Positions 22,643 to 32,999 of a stretch of DNA of 64,000 bases are shown piece by piece. Under the pieces are notes generated by a model. That model was given only the letters and a program-made list of their open reading frames with translations, was not told the origin of the DNA and made no database searches. The position numbers were made by a program, and so were the translations under genes. The stretch comes from Panorpa germanica (taxonomy: Eukaryota > Arthropoda > Insecta > Mecoptera > Panorpidae), in NCBI GenBank assembly GCA_963678705.1, contig CAVMBN010000206.1:19001-83000 (forward strand). The letters are read 5' to 3'. The stretch's first letter is position 1, and each line of letters opens with the position of its first letter.

Positions 22643-25600
22643 TACTAAATAACATTCAACATGACTCTCTGCCTTACATAATAGACCCAGTACTAAATAT
22701 AAAACTTTTATTAGATACAGGCAGCAACCGAACGATTATAAATCCAAAATTAGCATACACCACCATACCAGAAATGATAGAAAATGAAATTTTTACCATC
22801 AAAACTGCACATGGAACTACGAAACACAACCAAGTAGCTCATGTACAAACATTTCCAGTATTTAATTCGGAAAATAAATGTAAAATGTATTTGTTTAGAT
22901 TTAACAAAAAATATGACGGCCTTATAGGCTCTGATCTATTAAATACAGAAAAAGCAAAAATCGATTTTGAAAACAAACAATTGATTACAGAAAAAGCTAT
23001 TATACCTATTTATTTCCAAGATGCTTGCGACACACAAATACATGAGATACAAATAAGAAATGAACATATGAATCGTGAAGAGAAGCATCAATTATGTGAA
23101 CTCTTAAAAAACTACCCTGACCTCTTTAGAGAAAATCATGAAAAACTCAGCTTCACGAATCATATCAAACACAAGATTACCACCACCAATGAAGACCCTA
23201 TTTATAGTAAGAACTATAGATATCCATACGTCCATAAGAACGAAATTAATAGTCAAATTGAAAAACTATTAAATGACGAAATAATTAAACCATCTAATTC
23301 ACCCTGGTCTTCACCCGTCTGGATCGTACCTAAGAAAGACGATGCCAGTGGAAAGAAAAAGTTTAGAATGGTGATCGATTATAGAAACCTGAATAATAAA
23401 ACAGTGGATGATAGATACCCTATCCCGAACATCTCTGAAATCTTAGACAAGTTAGGTAGAAGTCAATACTTCACTACCCTTGACTTAGACTCAGGATTCC
23501 ACCAGATCGAAGTAGATGAACAAGACATAAAGAAAACAGCATTCAACGTCGAGAACGGTCATTACGAGTTTACTAGAATGCCGTTTGGACTCAAAAACGC
23601 ACCAGCCACTTTTCAAAGAGTCATGGACGATGTACTAAGAGATCTAGTACCAAACACATGTCTTGTATATCTCGACGATATACTTATATATTCCACCTCC
23701 TTACAAGAACACATGGAGAAACTAAGAAATGTACTTGATAGGCTCAGAAAAGCGAATCTTAAGATTCAAATAGATAAATCCGAATTCCTCAAGAAAGAAA
23801 CGGAATTTCTGGGACACGTCGTTACACCAGAAGGCGTTAAACCAAACCCTAACAAGGTACATGCAATCAAAACATTTCCTATACCAAAAACCGTGACAGA
23901 AATAAAATCATTTTTAGGACTCGTTGGTTACTATCGCAAATTTATACAAGACTTCGCGAAATTAACCAAACCTATGACAAAATATTTGAAGAAAGGTACA
24001 ACAATCACACACACAGAAGAATTTGTCAAATCTTTTGAACTAATGAAAAACATCTTGAGCAATGCACCCCTGTTACAATACCCTGATTTCAGTAAAGAAT
24101 TCAAACTAACAACTGATGCATCCAACTATGCAATAGGCGGCATATTATCACAAGGTAATACCGGCTCTGATAAACCGATAGCATACGCATCCAGAACTCT
24201 AAACGAATCAGAACAGAATTACTCAGCTATAGAAAAAGAACTATTAGCTTTAGTATGGGCAACTAAATATTTCAGACCATATCTATATGGAAGAAAATTT
24301 ACCCTGATCACAGACCATAAACCTTTGGTGTGGCTTGATTCGCTCAAAGAACCAAACATGAAACTAATCAGATGGAAAATCAAATTGTCTGATTATGACT
24401 ACAAAATAGAGTATAAAAAAGGATTAGAAAACACCAACGCAGATGCATTAAGCCGTATCAAATTAAATGCATTAGACAACGATAATGTGAGCATTATTAA
24501 TAATCCTGACTTTGATACAAGATGGGAAGAACTCATCGCAGAAATAGATGATGTACTTAAGGAAAATACCAACACCCCTACACCCACAACTCTACGTACA
24601 GAAACCCCTATAACAACTGTGAATAAAAATGAACCAACGGATATACTAAATACACCAGTACCAACACCGATCCCCAATGACCCTATAGAAATCAATAAGG
24701 AATCAGAAATAATCGAAATAAGCGATACAGATACCATACACTCGCAAGAAGATTCTAACACCGGAATACCCATAACAACTGATCCTTTGGAAACCAAGAA
24801 AAACCAAATAATTATTACTCAAACTCTCGGAAAAACAACAAGCAAAATACGAAAAATAGACAACAAACAACAAATACATCTTGAAATACATCAAGACCAT
24901 ATACATCAAGAACTATTTATCCTCACGTTAGAAAAACTTGACCCAGATATAACATACTACCTTTTCTGTGACAATGAAATATACGAAATTTATAATAAAT
25001 TGAAAATTGAAACATTTATTCGTTATAAAATAATAAGATGCTTAAACCGAGTTGATATTATAACTGAATTAGAAGACCAACTCTATATTATACTACAAAT
25101 ACACGAAGGGAAGACCCACCATAGAGGCATTGACACCACACGAAAAATGATTCAAGAACGATACACCTGGAGCGGTATGAAAAAGCAAGTAGAGAATTAT
25201 ATTAACAATTGTCTCACTTGTAAACAACAAAAATACAATCGACATCCGATACAAGCACCACTCAACATCACGGAAACACCGGAAAAACCATTCGAAAAAA
25301 TATACATTGATACTTTCGAAGTAGACGGACAGAAATTTCTAACTATAATAGACTCATTTTCCAAATACGCACAGGCATATGACATCATAGCTAGAACAGC
25401 AATAGAAGTAACAGAAAAACTATTGACCTATTTCACCCATCATGGCATACCCAAACAAATAACGATGGATGGCGGTGCAGAATTTAATAATAACATCATT
25501 AAAGAATTACTAAATCTACACAAAATAGAAATGCATATAACTACACCCTATCGTCACGAAAGTAACGCCCCTGTAGAAAGACTACATTCTACTTTACTTG

Positions 25601-26538
25601 AAATGTACAGAATCGTGAAAACAGAACACGATCTTCCCCCAAGACTACTTATGAAGTACACCCTTATAGGATACAATGAGACACCTCATTCCACCACCCA
25701 GTACAAACCTCGGGAACTAATAAACGGACATCTATGTACTAAATCACCTTTACTATTAAACCAAGATATGACACTTATGGATCTTTACATGCAGAACCAT
25801 CGAGACCGAACTACGAAAATATATGAACAAGTTAAAAACCAAATACAACAGAAGAAAGAACAAACTATAAATCGTATAAATAAAGGCATTCCTAAACCAA
25901 AAGTGAAACCTACTGATATAGTGTATTTAAATAAGAAAATTAAAAACCAAACCAAAAGTAAACCAAAAAACACAGGACCATATGAAGTCTTAGAAGTATC
26001 AGATAAAAATATAGCTACGATTAAACACCTTAAAACACACGTCACTAGAACTAATCATTTAGACAACCTAATGACAACCCCACTCAAAGTAAAATCAGTA
26101 CTTCAGATAGAAAACGGAAAACTCCCTTCGAACGAAAAAACCGATTTCATTCTACACCTAGTACATGATCGTTACACGTTAAAAGACAACGAACCCTCAC
26201 ACTACCAAGGATTCGCCAAACTAATAGCTTTGGACACACCATATTATGAATTTATACTAAATAAAGAAAAACGTATAAAAAACCTGAAAAAAGGTCTCTA
26301 CACCATAACCGAAGGAAAAACATTCGGCAAAACTATTAATATAGTATGTAATAAAGAAAATTGTTTAGAGAAACTAAAATCATTCCTAACTCTCTTTGAA
26401 AAAGAACCAATGGTATACACCATCAGAATGCCAGCCATAGGGCAAGGACTTTTCAAACGAACCAAAGATGAAATTGAAACCGTATTTTCAAACCACGGAA
26501 CATCAAAACATACATATATAATGCATAACATAGAGTGA
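22582..26538 (+). CDS. pol: Pol polyprotein: protease, RT, RNase H, integrase
   Basis: Pol makes the DNA copy and inserts it. The open frame starts at 22582, overlaps gag by 61 bases in the -1 register, and its first ATG is only at 22774. The protease motif DTGS (22714-22725) lies before that ATG, so Pol must be made by frameshift from Gag. Counted from 22774: reverse transcriptase with YLDD at 299-302; RNase H with D448, E487, D514, D557; a T/P-rich linker about 575-690; integrase zinc finger H777/H782 and C813/C816; catalytic D846, D899, E935 (DD35E). After the integrase C-terminal part (to about 1090), a further 150 residues end with MPAIGQGL at 1219-1226, which resembles a macro domain. 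No lesion is seen. Confidence 0.93.
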   Translation, partial: KPRGKYSGFSRTPGTHREHIVLNNIQHDSLPYIIDPVLNIKLLLDTGSNRTIINPKLAYTTIPEMIENEIFTIKTAHGTTKHNQVAHVQTFPVFNSENKCKMYLFRFNKKYDGLIGSDLLNTEKAKIDFENKQLITEKAIIPIYFQDACDTQIHEIQIRNEHMNREEKHQLCELLKNYPDLFRENHEKLSFTNHIKHKITTTNEDPIYSKNYRYPYVHKNEINSQIEKLLNDEIIKPSNSPWSSPVWIVPKKDDASGKKKFRMVIDYRNLNNKTVDDRYPIPNISEILDKLGRSQYFTTLDLDSGFHQIEVDEQDIKKTAFNVENGHYEFTRMPFGLKNAPATFQRVMDDVLRDLVPNTCLVYLDDILIYSTSLQEHMEKLRNVLDRLRKANLKIQIDKSEFLKKETEFLGHVVTPEGVKPNPNKVHAIKTFPIPKTVTEIKSFLGLVGYYRKFIQDFAKLTKPMTKYLKKGTTITHTEEFVKSFELMKNILSNAPLLQYPDFSKEFKLTTDASNYAIGGILSQGNTGSDKPIAYASRTLNESEQNYSAIEKELLALVWATKYFRPYLYGRKFTLITDHKPLVWLDSLKEPNMKLIRWKIKLSDYDYKIEYKKGLENTNADALSRIKLNALDNDNVSIINNPDFDTRWEELIAEIDDVLKENTNTPTPTTLRTETPITTVNKNEPTDILNTPVPTPIPNDPIEINKESEIIEISDTDTIHSQEDSNTGIPITTDPLETKKNQIIITQTLGKTTSKIRKIDNKQQIHLEIHQDHIHQELFILTLEKLDPDITYYLFCDNEIYEIYNKLKIETFIRYKIIRCLNRVDIITELEDQLYIILQIHEGKTHHRGIDTTRKMIQERYTWSGMKKQVENYINNCLTCKQQKYNRHPIQAPLNITETPEKPFEKIYIDTFEVDGQKFLTIIDSFSKYAQAYDIIARTAIEVTEKLLTYFTHHGIPKQITMDGGAEFNNNIIKELLNLHKIEMHITTPYRHESNAPVERLHSTLLEMYRIVKTEHDLPPRLLMKYTLIGYNETPHSTTQYKPRELINGHLCTKSPLLLNQDMTLMDLYMQNHRDRTTKIYEQVKNQIQQKKEQTINRINKGIPKPKVKPTDIVYLNKKIKNQTKSKPKNTGPYEVLEVSDKNIATIKHLKTHVTRTNHLDNLMTTPLKVKSVLQIENGKLPSNEKTDFILHLVHDRYTLKDNEPSHYQGFAKLIALDTPYYEFILNKEKRIKNLKKGLYTITEGKTFGKTINIVCNKENCLEKLKSFLTLFEKEPMVYTIRMPAIGQGLFKRTKDEIETVFSNHGTSKHTYIMHNIE

Positions 26539-26568
26539 TAAAATAAAAACAACAAAATCCTTGTTACA

Positions 26569-26570
26569 GG
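26569..26570 (+). other. Splice acceptor for env mRNA
   Basis: TTGTTACAG/G places the exon start at 26570. The env frame is open from 26547, and joining to the donor at 21440 keeps the reading frame: exon 1 ends with two bases of a codon and exon 2 supplies the third. Confidence 0.65.
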
Positions 26571-28247
26571 ATCACCACTATCACGACTACTACTACTAAC
26601 GAATGCAAACTCCACAAAATCACAGACAATCCAGGACTCTACCCCATACAAAGAGGTACAGCCCAAAACATCAGAGAACACTGGACAATAATTAAGAAAA
26701 TTGATATGGAACCGTTAATAAAATATCATCAAAACGCTCATAACCTTAAGATATCAATGCAAGAACAAATAAAATATATAGAAAAACATTTACATGGCCA
26801 TTCTACCGATATCCTAGATATCCTAGACTCGGAAATAAACAAGAAAATTCGACAAATATTACCTACAAGACGAAATAAACGAAGTATCGACGCTATAGGT
26901 ACTTTTTGGAAATACATAGGAGGAAATTTAGACCAAGAAGACGGGAAAAGAATAAACCTCGCACTCCAGACCTTAGAAGGAAACCAGCTACAAATAAAGA
27001 AAACTATTAATAAACAAATAAAATTAGCCAACACCATAACAGACGAGTTTAAACAAACGCTAGAAACTCTCAACAAAAATCAAGAAAAATCAAACGAACG
27101 GATTAAAACCCTAACAACTGCAATCAACCAAGCACAAGCAGTAAACATGAGACACATACTCATCACGGAATCAATCGGACTCATCGCCCAGTCCATGCAA
27201 TTACTAATGCATCTACTGGAAAGAATTGAAAAAGATATTACCTTCGCTAGACTTAGAACAATTAGCGTATCCATCCTAGAACCCGGACACCTACTAGGAG
27301 AACTTAAAGAAATAGAGAATTACCTCAATTCGACTGAACACATTAAACTACCCTTCAAAATAACGCTAGAAAACGTTCATACTTATGAAGAAATCAGTCA
27401 AGTGACAGCATATACACAACATGTGACTATTGTATTTGTAATAAAAATACCCCTTACCAACCCTAAAATATTCACATATTACGAAAACTATCCACTACCA
27501 ATACCATACTATAATCAATTCCAAATATTAATTCCTAAATCCAAATACCTACTTGTTAATGACTACTCACATATTGAATCAAATTCACCATGCACTAAAA
27601 TAAATAATAATCAATATTTATGCGAACTCAGAGAAACAATGAATACAGAACACACCTGCGAGACAGAACTCCTGAGAGGACAACCCCCAACACAATGTCA
27701 ACCCTTGACAATAGAACTAAAAGGACTGAAAATTCAGAACATCGACCCTAACACCTGGATCATCATTTCAAATGAAAAAATTAACAGCACTCTACAATGC
27801 GAAGACACAAAGATGATGAACCTACAAGGAACCTATATATTAAACCTTGCAGATCAATGTAAACTTTATGTTTCAGGTAGAATAATTCAACATATTAAGA
27901 TTAAAGAAACTGTGGAAACCTGGAATCTGATGCCTTTACCTAGTGTACCCGAAATACAAAACAAACCCATCGACGCATCATTTACCATGGAACACTTAGA
28001 TCTACACAACATCGAGAAACTACAACATACTCTAGCTCTACTACCAAGAGATCTCAAGATTAATGAACTACCCCATAATATACATATTATACACCCTATA
28101 ATAACCCCATTTTTTATGACTATAATAATAACCATAATTATATACATAACATATAGATATTGTAAGAAAAATAAAAATAAAGAAATCAATATAATTGAAC
28201 CATTAGACACAGAGAATCATACACCTTTTGCTACTTTTACAGCATAA
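26570..28247 (+). CDS. env: Env fusion glycoprotein (errantivirus/baculovirus F type)
   Basis: Env is the membrane fusion protein that separates errantiviruses from ordinary retrotransposons. The first ATG in this exon is 26706 (513 residues from there), but the frame is open from 26547 and the segment 26600-26705 already looks like mature ectodomain (it contains a cysteine and a glycine-rich turn). Translation therefore probably starts in the leader exon at 21408 and is joined by splicing. Counted from 26706: furin-type site RNKR at 56-59, followed by a fusion-peptide-like SIDAIGTFW; long helical region about 80-170; cysteines at about 300-385; one membrane anchor about 461-482 rich in I and T; and a 31-residue cytoplasmic tail. 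No lesion seen. Confidence 0.88.
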
Positions 28248-28259
28248 AGTTGTATCTTC

Positions 28260-28268
28260 GGTGGGAGA
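28260..28268 (+). other. Polypurine tract
   Basis: GGTGGGAGA directly precedes the 3' LTR and would prime plus-strand DNA synthesis. It is interrupted by a single T. Confidence 0.75.
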
Positions 28269-28505
28269 TGTTACCACGCGTGCCAGCTCTAAAGGCCACC
28301 CAACATACCCCCTTATCTAATCTAAACATCCTGGGATAGAATTACAATTAAGTTAGTATATAAGTAACCATGTAATCTCGGACCACCAGTCTTACTCCAA
28401 CCTCTGAATAGCCAGAAGGTCTTGTAATAAATATATCAATAAAATAATTGTTTAAAGTTAATTAAATTGTTTTTTTTATTAACTTCAGTAAATCAAAAGT
28501 TAATT
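28269..28505 (+). repeat. 3' LTR
   Basis: Identical in length (237 bp) and, by direct reading, in sequence to the 5' LTR, including an 8-base T run. AATAAA signals here would direct polyadenylation of the viral RNA. Confidence 0.95.
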
Positions 28506-28509
28506 ATAT

Positions 28510-29429
28510 ACAAAATGATTTTAATATTTAGTAAATAAAATTATATATATATAAATAATTAATTAATAATTATTAACGTTAATTGTAGCAAAATTATCAA
28601 TTGTAGATTTTATATAAGTTTTTAACAAACAAAGCAAAACAAAAATGTAAAGGACATATTTTAGAAAATAATTTACTTAGATATTATAAAACTCGGCCAA
28701 TTTTTGAGACCGCCTATTTTAGTACACGAACGACTAGACGAGCAAAGGGGTTACACCACTAGAGATACACTGTTCCGTGGCACACGTTTGTCGGGAGGCT
28801 CACCCAATGAAAATGGCGATTGTTTTGTTAAAAATGAAATAAAACAGAAACGACACGTTCAATCGCAACAATCTTTTGCTACTCGATAAAGGAGATTATA
28901 AGGAAGGTGTGATGTAATTTTTACGTAAATCGGATAACGCGTTCTCGAGATATCGCGGCGACAATTTAAACTTTTTTGAAAATCTCACGGTGGTGCAACC
29001 TTTTAACTTAAGTGTTCACTAGCTCGCATTGAATTCTTTAGTTTATTGTATAAAAACGAAGGTAAAACGTAGTACTTTAATGTTTATCAATACACCACTG
29101 CCCGTGTTCATAGGTAGGTGTTTACGATATCATGGACAGCAGATCGTTAAGAATGAAAAACAGTGATGTATTGATAAAAATTAAAGTAGAACCTTTTAAT
29201 CCCATGATAAAGTTTACTAATACGATATTGGAAGTAGTATTGTCGGCTGTATTCGATGCGACCATGTGAACGCTTACCTTTTATATAATTTAATTGTTGT
29301 AGCTTTAATTTTACAAATCATCTTCATTTATTTTTGTCAAAATTTCTTTTGTTTTATTATTTATTTCGATCTTGCCATTTTAATTGTTATATTTGGTTTT
29401 TTATCGTTGTAAATTACAACTTCTATTGC
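28510..29429. other. Noncoding DNA with old repeat text and an inverted repeat
   Basis: A short open frame at 28704-28889 is probably chance. Around 28924-28965 the phrase CGGATAACGCGTTCTCGAGA belongs to a type of dispersed insect repeat. An imperfect inverted repeat joins about 29066-29100 and 29161-29192 (TTTATCAATACACCACTG against its mirror). No gene. Confidence 0.4.
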
Positions 29430-29449
29430 ATATATATATATATATATAC

Positions 29450-29532
<83 letters not shown>
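29430..29532. repeat. (AT)n microsatellite
   Basis: An almost pure TA dinucleotide run, broken once by CATAA near 29449-29453. Confidence 0.95.
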
Positions 29533-29535
<3 letters not shown>

Positions 29536-29810
29536 GTTTGTATATATCATTTTATTTAATATATAAATATATTTGATTTGTTTTTTTAATATTATATAAT
29601 AAATAATGCGTAGGTAGTTATATATATACAATCATATTTATATATACATTGCTTTAAATAAGATTAAAAAAGTAATATTTTATTAATATTTTTTTTCCTA
29701 TTTAATTAAAAATTCGTCTTTTAAAATGTATCTAAGAACATCAGAGATAAAAAACGCAATTATTTGAAGGTAAGATTTCATTTTATTTGTTTTAAAACAA
29801 AAGTTTATAA

Positions 29811-30725
29811 CAATGGGCTTGTATACACATTTCTTAGGGGTTGATTGTTGATTAAACTTGATGTTAACCCTGCGTGTGTACAATGGGTCTTTTAAGGAAC
29901 AGAACAAACTCCTATTTCCAATACCCCATTTATAATATTTTCAACAATAAAAACATATTTTGTGCCTGAATCCGTAAAATATTCCCCACTTTCAGGTGCA
30001 CAAATAATTACATTTTTTGGAGCACACGACAAAGACACTACTTTCTTTCGAAAGCTTATAGTCTAAGGTAAAAATGTCTACAACCGTTTTTCTTAATATT
30101 TGTTTGTTATAAAGTTATGAATTTTTTAACAATATCACGTTTTTTACTATACCTTTTTAACTTTGGACTTTGGCAACTTCTGAACCATGTAGTAGACACT
30201 TCAAGAAGTCATCCAGAATTTTTTCAGATTTTTTGAAAGCTTAGAAAACCCTAAAAATATAGGGTTCACACGCAGGGTTAAATATCTAAATGTTGACGGA
30301 GATATAGCAATTAAAAATTTGTATTGTAGTTTTAGCGCTAGGTCAGTTATTTGTTGAGTAGGTCAGTGCTGTGGTAATGTTTTGTAGCTGTTGGTAGTCA
30401 AATAATCAAGTCAAGTCAAAGAATAATAAGTTTTAATTTTATTTAACCCTGCTAAGGCAGACATAATATTGGAATTTGATTGTTCCTTGAAACAGCTGTA
30501 AATAATATTTGATATTTTGATATATAAATACATATAGCAGAGATTCGTGAGCTGTAAGGTTGTGATGTCACATGCAGTTGGAATGTGTACAACGTTGAAT
30601 CCCTTTAATAATTAAAGAGACAAAATGACTTTTTTAATTGTTAATATCTCCTAACATATAAGGAGTTCTAGTAACCAACTTTATCAATATTTAGGACAAT
30701 TTTATAGAAATTAAGACATAGGGCA
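29811..30725 (-). repeat. Dispersed repeat family R, copy 2, split by a piggyBac-type MITE
   Basis: The reverse complement of 30278-30725 matches 6474-6990. The piece 29811-29867 matches the other end of the repeat (compare 30930-30993), so the MITE at 29868-30277 lies inside this copy. About 30 bases of repeat expected between the two TTAA flanks are missing. A deletion also removed about 45 bases near 30340. Confidence 0.65.
29868..30277. mobile_element. piggyBac-type MITE with TTAA target duplication
   Basis: CCCTGCGTGTG at the left end and its complement at the right end are flanked by TTAA on both sides (29864-29867, 30278-30281). TTAA with ends beginning CCC is the signature of piggyBac. 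The 410 bp hold no transposase frame. Confidence 0.8.
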
Positions 30726-30755
30726 CTAGCCCATTGCCCATTTTTATTTACCTAA

Positions 30756-30993
30756 TATTACTATAACACTGACCTACTCAACAAATAACTGACGTATAAA
30801 ATGCATTTCGCGTCATACAAATATGGCCGACCATTTCTAGCGCTAAAACTACAATTCAAACTTTTAATTGCTATATCTCCGTCAACATTTAGATATTTAA
30901 TAAAATAGACACGCCAATACACATTTATTAACATTAATTTCAATCAACAATTGAAAAATCGACCACTAAAAAATGAGGACACAAGCCTGTTAT
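30756..30993 (+). repeat. Dispersed repeat family R, copy 3 (partial)
   Basis: This matches 6870-7081 in the same orientation and is the inverted counterpart of the adjacent copy at 29811-30725. It keeps GATGGCC-type sequence (ATATGGCCGACCATTTCTAG) that the adjacent copy has lost. The shared end is ACAAGCCTGTTAT. Confidence 0.65.
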
Positions 30994-31324
30994 ATGTTAA
31001 ATATTAAAATAGGTATTTCGCTCATTCTAACGCCTGGGGTATATGCAACTATAATAACAGCAGATAATGAAAATATATTCTTAATTTAATGCTGTATTTT
31101 GTATTTAATTTAATTTATTTTTTAAGTTTCCTTAGTTTTTTTAGAACCTTACAAGGTCCAATGTTTTAAATTAAAAACATTAAATTAAGAAAAACTATAT
31201 TACATAGTAAAAACATTTGATTGTTGTATATAATATAATTTAAAATGCAGCGCAAATTACTAATAGTAGTTAATAGGTAAAAGAAGAAGGATTTGTGTTA
31301 TTGCACAGGTATTATTTTGATAGA

Positions 31325-31810
31325 AAATGAAAGGAATCGTAGACCTAGATGGTGAGTTCATCCCTTTAATCAAAATCGTGATCAACAGGGGTATTTTAAT
31401 AACCTCATTCAAGAAATGAGCCATTATTTTTTAACTTTACTCGAGTATGTATTTCACAATTTGACAATTTACTTTACCCTCCTGAAGAGCGAGATTAGCA
31501 ATCTAAAATTCAATTAATATTTTCTATAATTTTCCGCCAGGAGATTCACTGCCAAGTCTAGCATTTTCCTTCAGAATTGGAAAGTCTACTGCTTGCAGAA
31601 TTATAAAAGAAACTATTAATAAAACAGGTTCCCAGTACTTTAACTATAAAAAGAAAAATCAGCATTATACCTTTCGCAATTTGTGATGCAAATTATAAAT
31701 TTATAGGCTCTCAAAATGATGGTGGAATATTACAGGTATCTTCATTTGGGCAGACCTTATCCAAAAATGAATTAATTCTACAAAATATTGATAATTTACT
31801 ATTAATTTAA
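31325..31810 (+). pseudogene. PIF/Harbinger transposase pseudogene
   Basis: Harbinger transposases are DDE nucleases. Readable pieces in order are: RRPRW-stop-VHPFNQNRDQQGYFNN with a TGA at 31351-31353 where the family usually has tryptophan; QEMSHYF; then GDSLPSLAFSFRIGKSTAC (about 31541-31600), the helix region typical of the family; then SQYFNYKKK joined almost directly to it; then, in another frame, CDANYKFIGSQNDGGI and LSKNELILQ. The stretch that should carry the first catalytic aspartate (around GAIDGKH in relatives) is deleted. Stops and frameshifts make it dead. No TIRs were located. Confidence 0.7.
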
Positions 31811-31819
31811 TTTAATATT

Positions 31820-32276
31820 AGGATGCCATACAATTATTATCAAAATCATTTAATAATGCGATAAATAATGAAATGTTTTTAAACCTAATGCATCAATTTA
31901 ATAGAAATTTAACAAAAATTATATATACAGATGCATTGGTCCATTGGTTTAGAAAGAAATAAATCAGGATTTGCTAAATATGAACAAATACATTTATTAT
32001 TTGATAAATTTAAATGAAATAACAAAGTTAGCTCTTATACTGGAGAACAATTAGCAATATTAAAAGCATTGGAAATTAATGAAAATATCAACAATAATAA
32101 AATTATAATAATAACGGATTCTTTAAGTGTTTTAAAAAATTTAAATTCTAATGATCACAAATCAAATAATGATATTTTAACACGCAAAATTAAGGGGGTG
32201 TATTTCAATATAATAAATAAAAATAATACCATAAAATGTATGTGGATACCAGGACATTGTTCTCCAGTATAAGAGC
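31820..32276 (+). pseudogene. LINE RNase H domain fragment
   Basis: The fragment carries the RNase H signature of non-LTR retrotransposons: a first aspartate in IIYTDA (about 31918-31935), a glutamate in GEQLAILKAL (32042-32071), an aspartate in IIIITDSLSVLKNLNS (about 32102-32149), and WIPGHC (32240-32257). A frameshift separates the first motif from the rest. Immediately after GHC the frame enters the right arm of an inverted repeat and stops at 32270-32272, so the domain is truncated. Upstream, 31820-31915 is in keeping with the end of a reverse transcriptase but is degenerate. Confidence 0.65.
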
Positions 32277-32386
32277 TAACTTTGTTATTTCATTTAAATT
32301 TATCAAATAATAAATGTATTTGTTCATATTTAGCAAATCCTGATTTATTTCTTTCTAAATCAATGGACCAATGCATCTGTATATAT
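31921..32386. repeat. 131-bp nearly perfect inverted repeat
   Basis: Arms 31921-32051 and 32256-32386 differ at one base (G/A at position 27 of the left arm). The 204-base loop carries the centre of the LINE RNase H domain. Outside the right arm, similarity resumes to 31824-31858 after a gap, so the inverted copy originally extended further and lost about 55 bases. Near identity implies a recent inverted duplication or an assembly fold-back. Confidence 0.85.
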
Positions 32387-32999
32387 TATTTAAATGATTT
32401 TGATAATAATTGTGTGTTCATATATATCCATAGGTTTAATTAATGATTCAAAAGGAATAGAGTATATAGGAGATTGGGAATTTTTAGTTATTTCTAGTTA
32501 TATTACTATATAGTATCTTTATTTATATTATATAAGTTAATAAGTAATAAGTTGTATCGTAATAATAGTAGTTTAAATTAGAACAGTTGCCTAGCGTAGT
32601 CAATTAGTAGTTAAAATAAAATAAGTTCCACTGAATAATTAATACTCTTATTTATTTTAAAGAGAACCCTAGAAATACAAAGTTCTAAAAAATACAAGAC
32701 CAAATAGAATATATTGTATTTGTTATTTATCTTTTATTAAAGTTAAAATTTTGAAGCAACTGCAGATCGAATAATTAATCCATCTAGTTTTTTGTACGAG
32801 TATATAAGACCACAACAAAAGTCTAGCTCAGATGTTGGTTGTTTAACATCTTGGACAACTCCATGTTATTTATTTTTCACAAAAGAAATAAAAACGCTTG
32901 CATTCAACTAAATTAATTATATATTGTTTATACGTTATTACTTACAATTAATACTTCTAGGAACTAAACTAGGCAAACAATTCAAATCAAATAGACACT
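32387..32999. other. AT-rich noncoding DNA
   Basis: Apart from the outer continuation of the inverted repeat (to about 32420), I see nothing recognisable. Confidence 0.4.

Larger units (their letters stand above)
20963..28505 (+). mobile_element. Complete errantivirus provirus (Ty3/gypsy, 17.6/297/TED-like)
   Basis: A 7,543-bp LTR retrotransposon with retroviral layout: LTR, tRNA-Ser primer site, gag, pol, env, polypurine tract, LTR. The two 237-bp LTRs appear identical base for base, and ATAT flanks both ends (20959-20962, 28506-28509), the target preference known for 17.6 and 297. All three long frames are open without visible lesions. It is A-rich on the coding strand, as usual for this group. 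Identical LTRs mean recent insertion; whether it is expressed or infectious cannot be read from sequence. Order, PBS type, furin-type Env and -1 gag/pol shift all point to an errantivirus. Confidence 0.95.

Noticed and set aside
24399-24797. 132-codon minus-strand frame inside pol
   Set aside because: It is antisense to the T/P-rich linker of pol, has no recognisable domain, and is explained by composition.
26298-26681. 127-codon minus-strand frame across the pol/env border
   Set aside because: Antisense shadow of pol and env with no independent signals.
28704-28889. 61-codon plus-strand frame
   Set aside because: Sits in old repeat-like text with no domain, splice site or promoter.
29430-29532. 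Telomeric or origin-like AT tract
   Set aside because: Simple (AT)n microsatellite, with no TTAGG repeats or other supporting signal.
29401-29631. Minus-strand open frame of isoleucine and tyrosine repeats
   Set aside because: It is only the translation of the (AT)n microsatellite.
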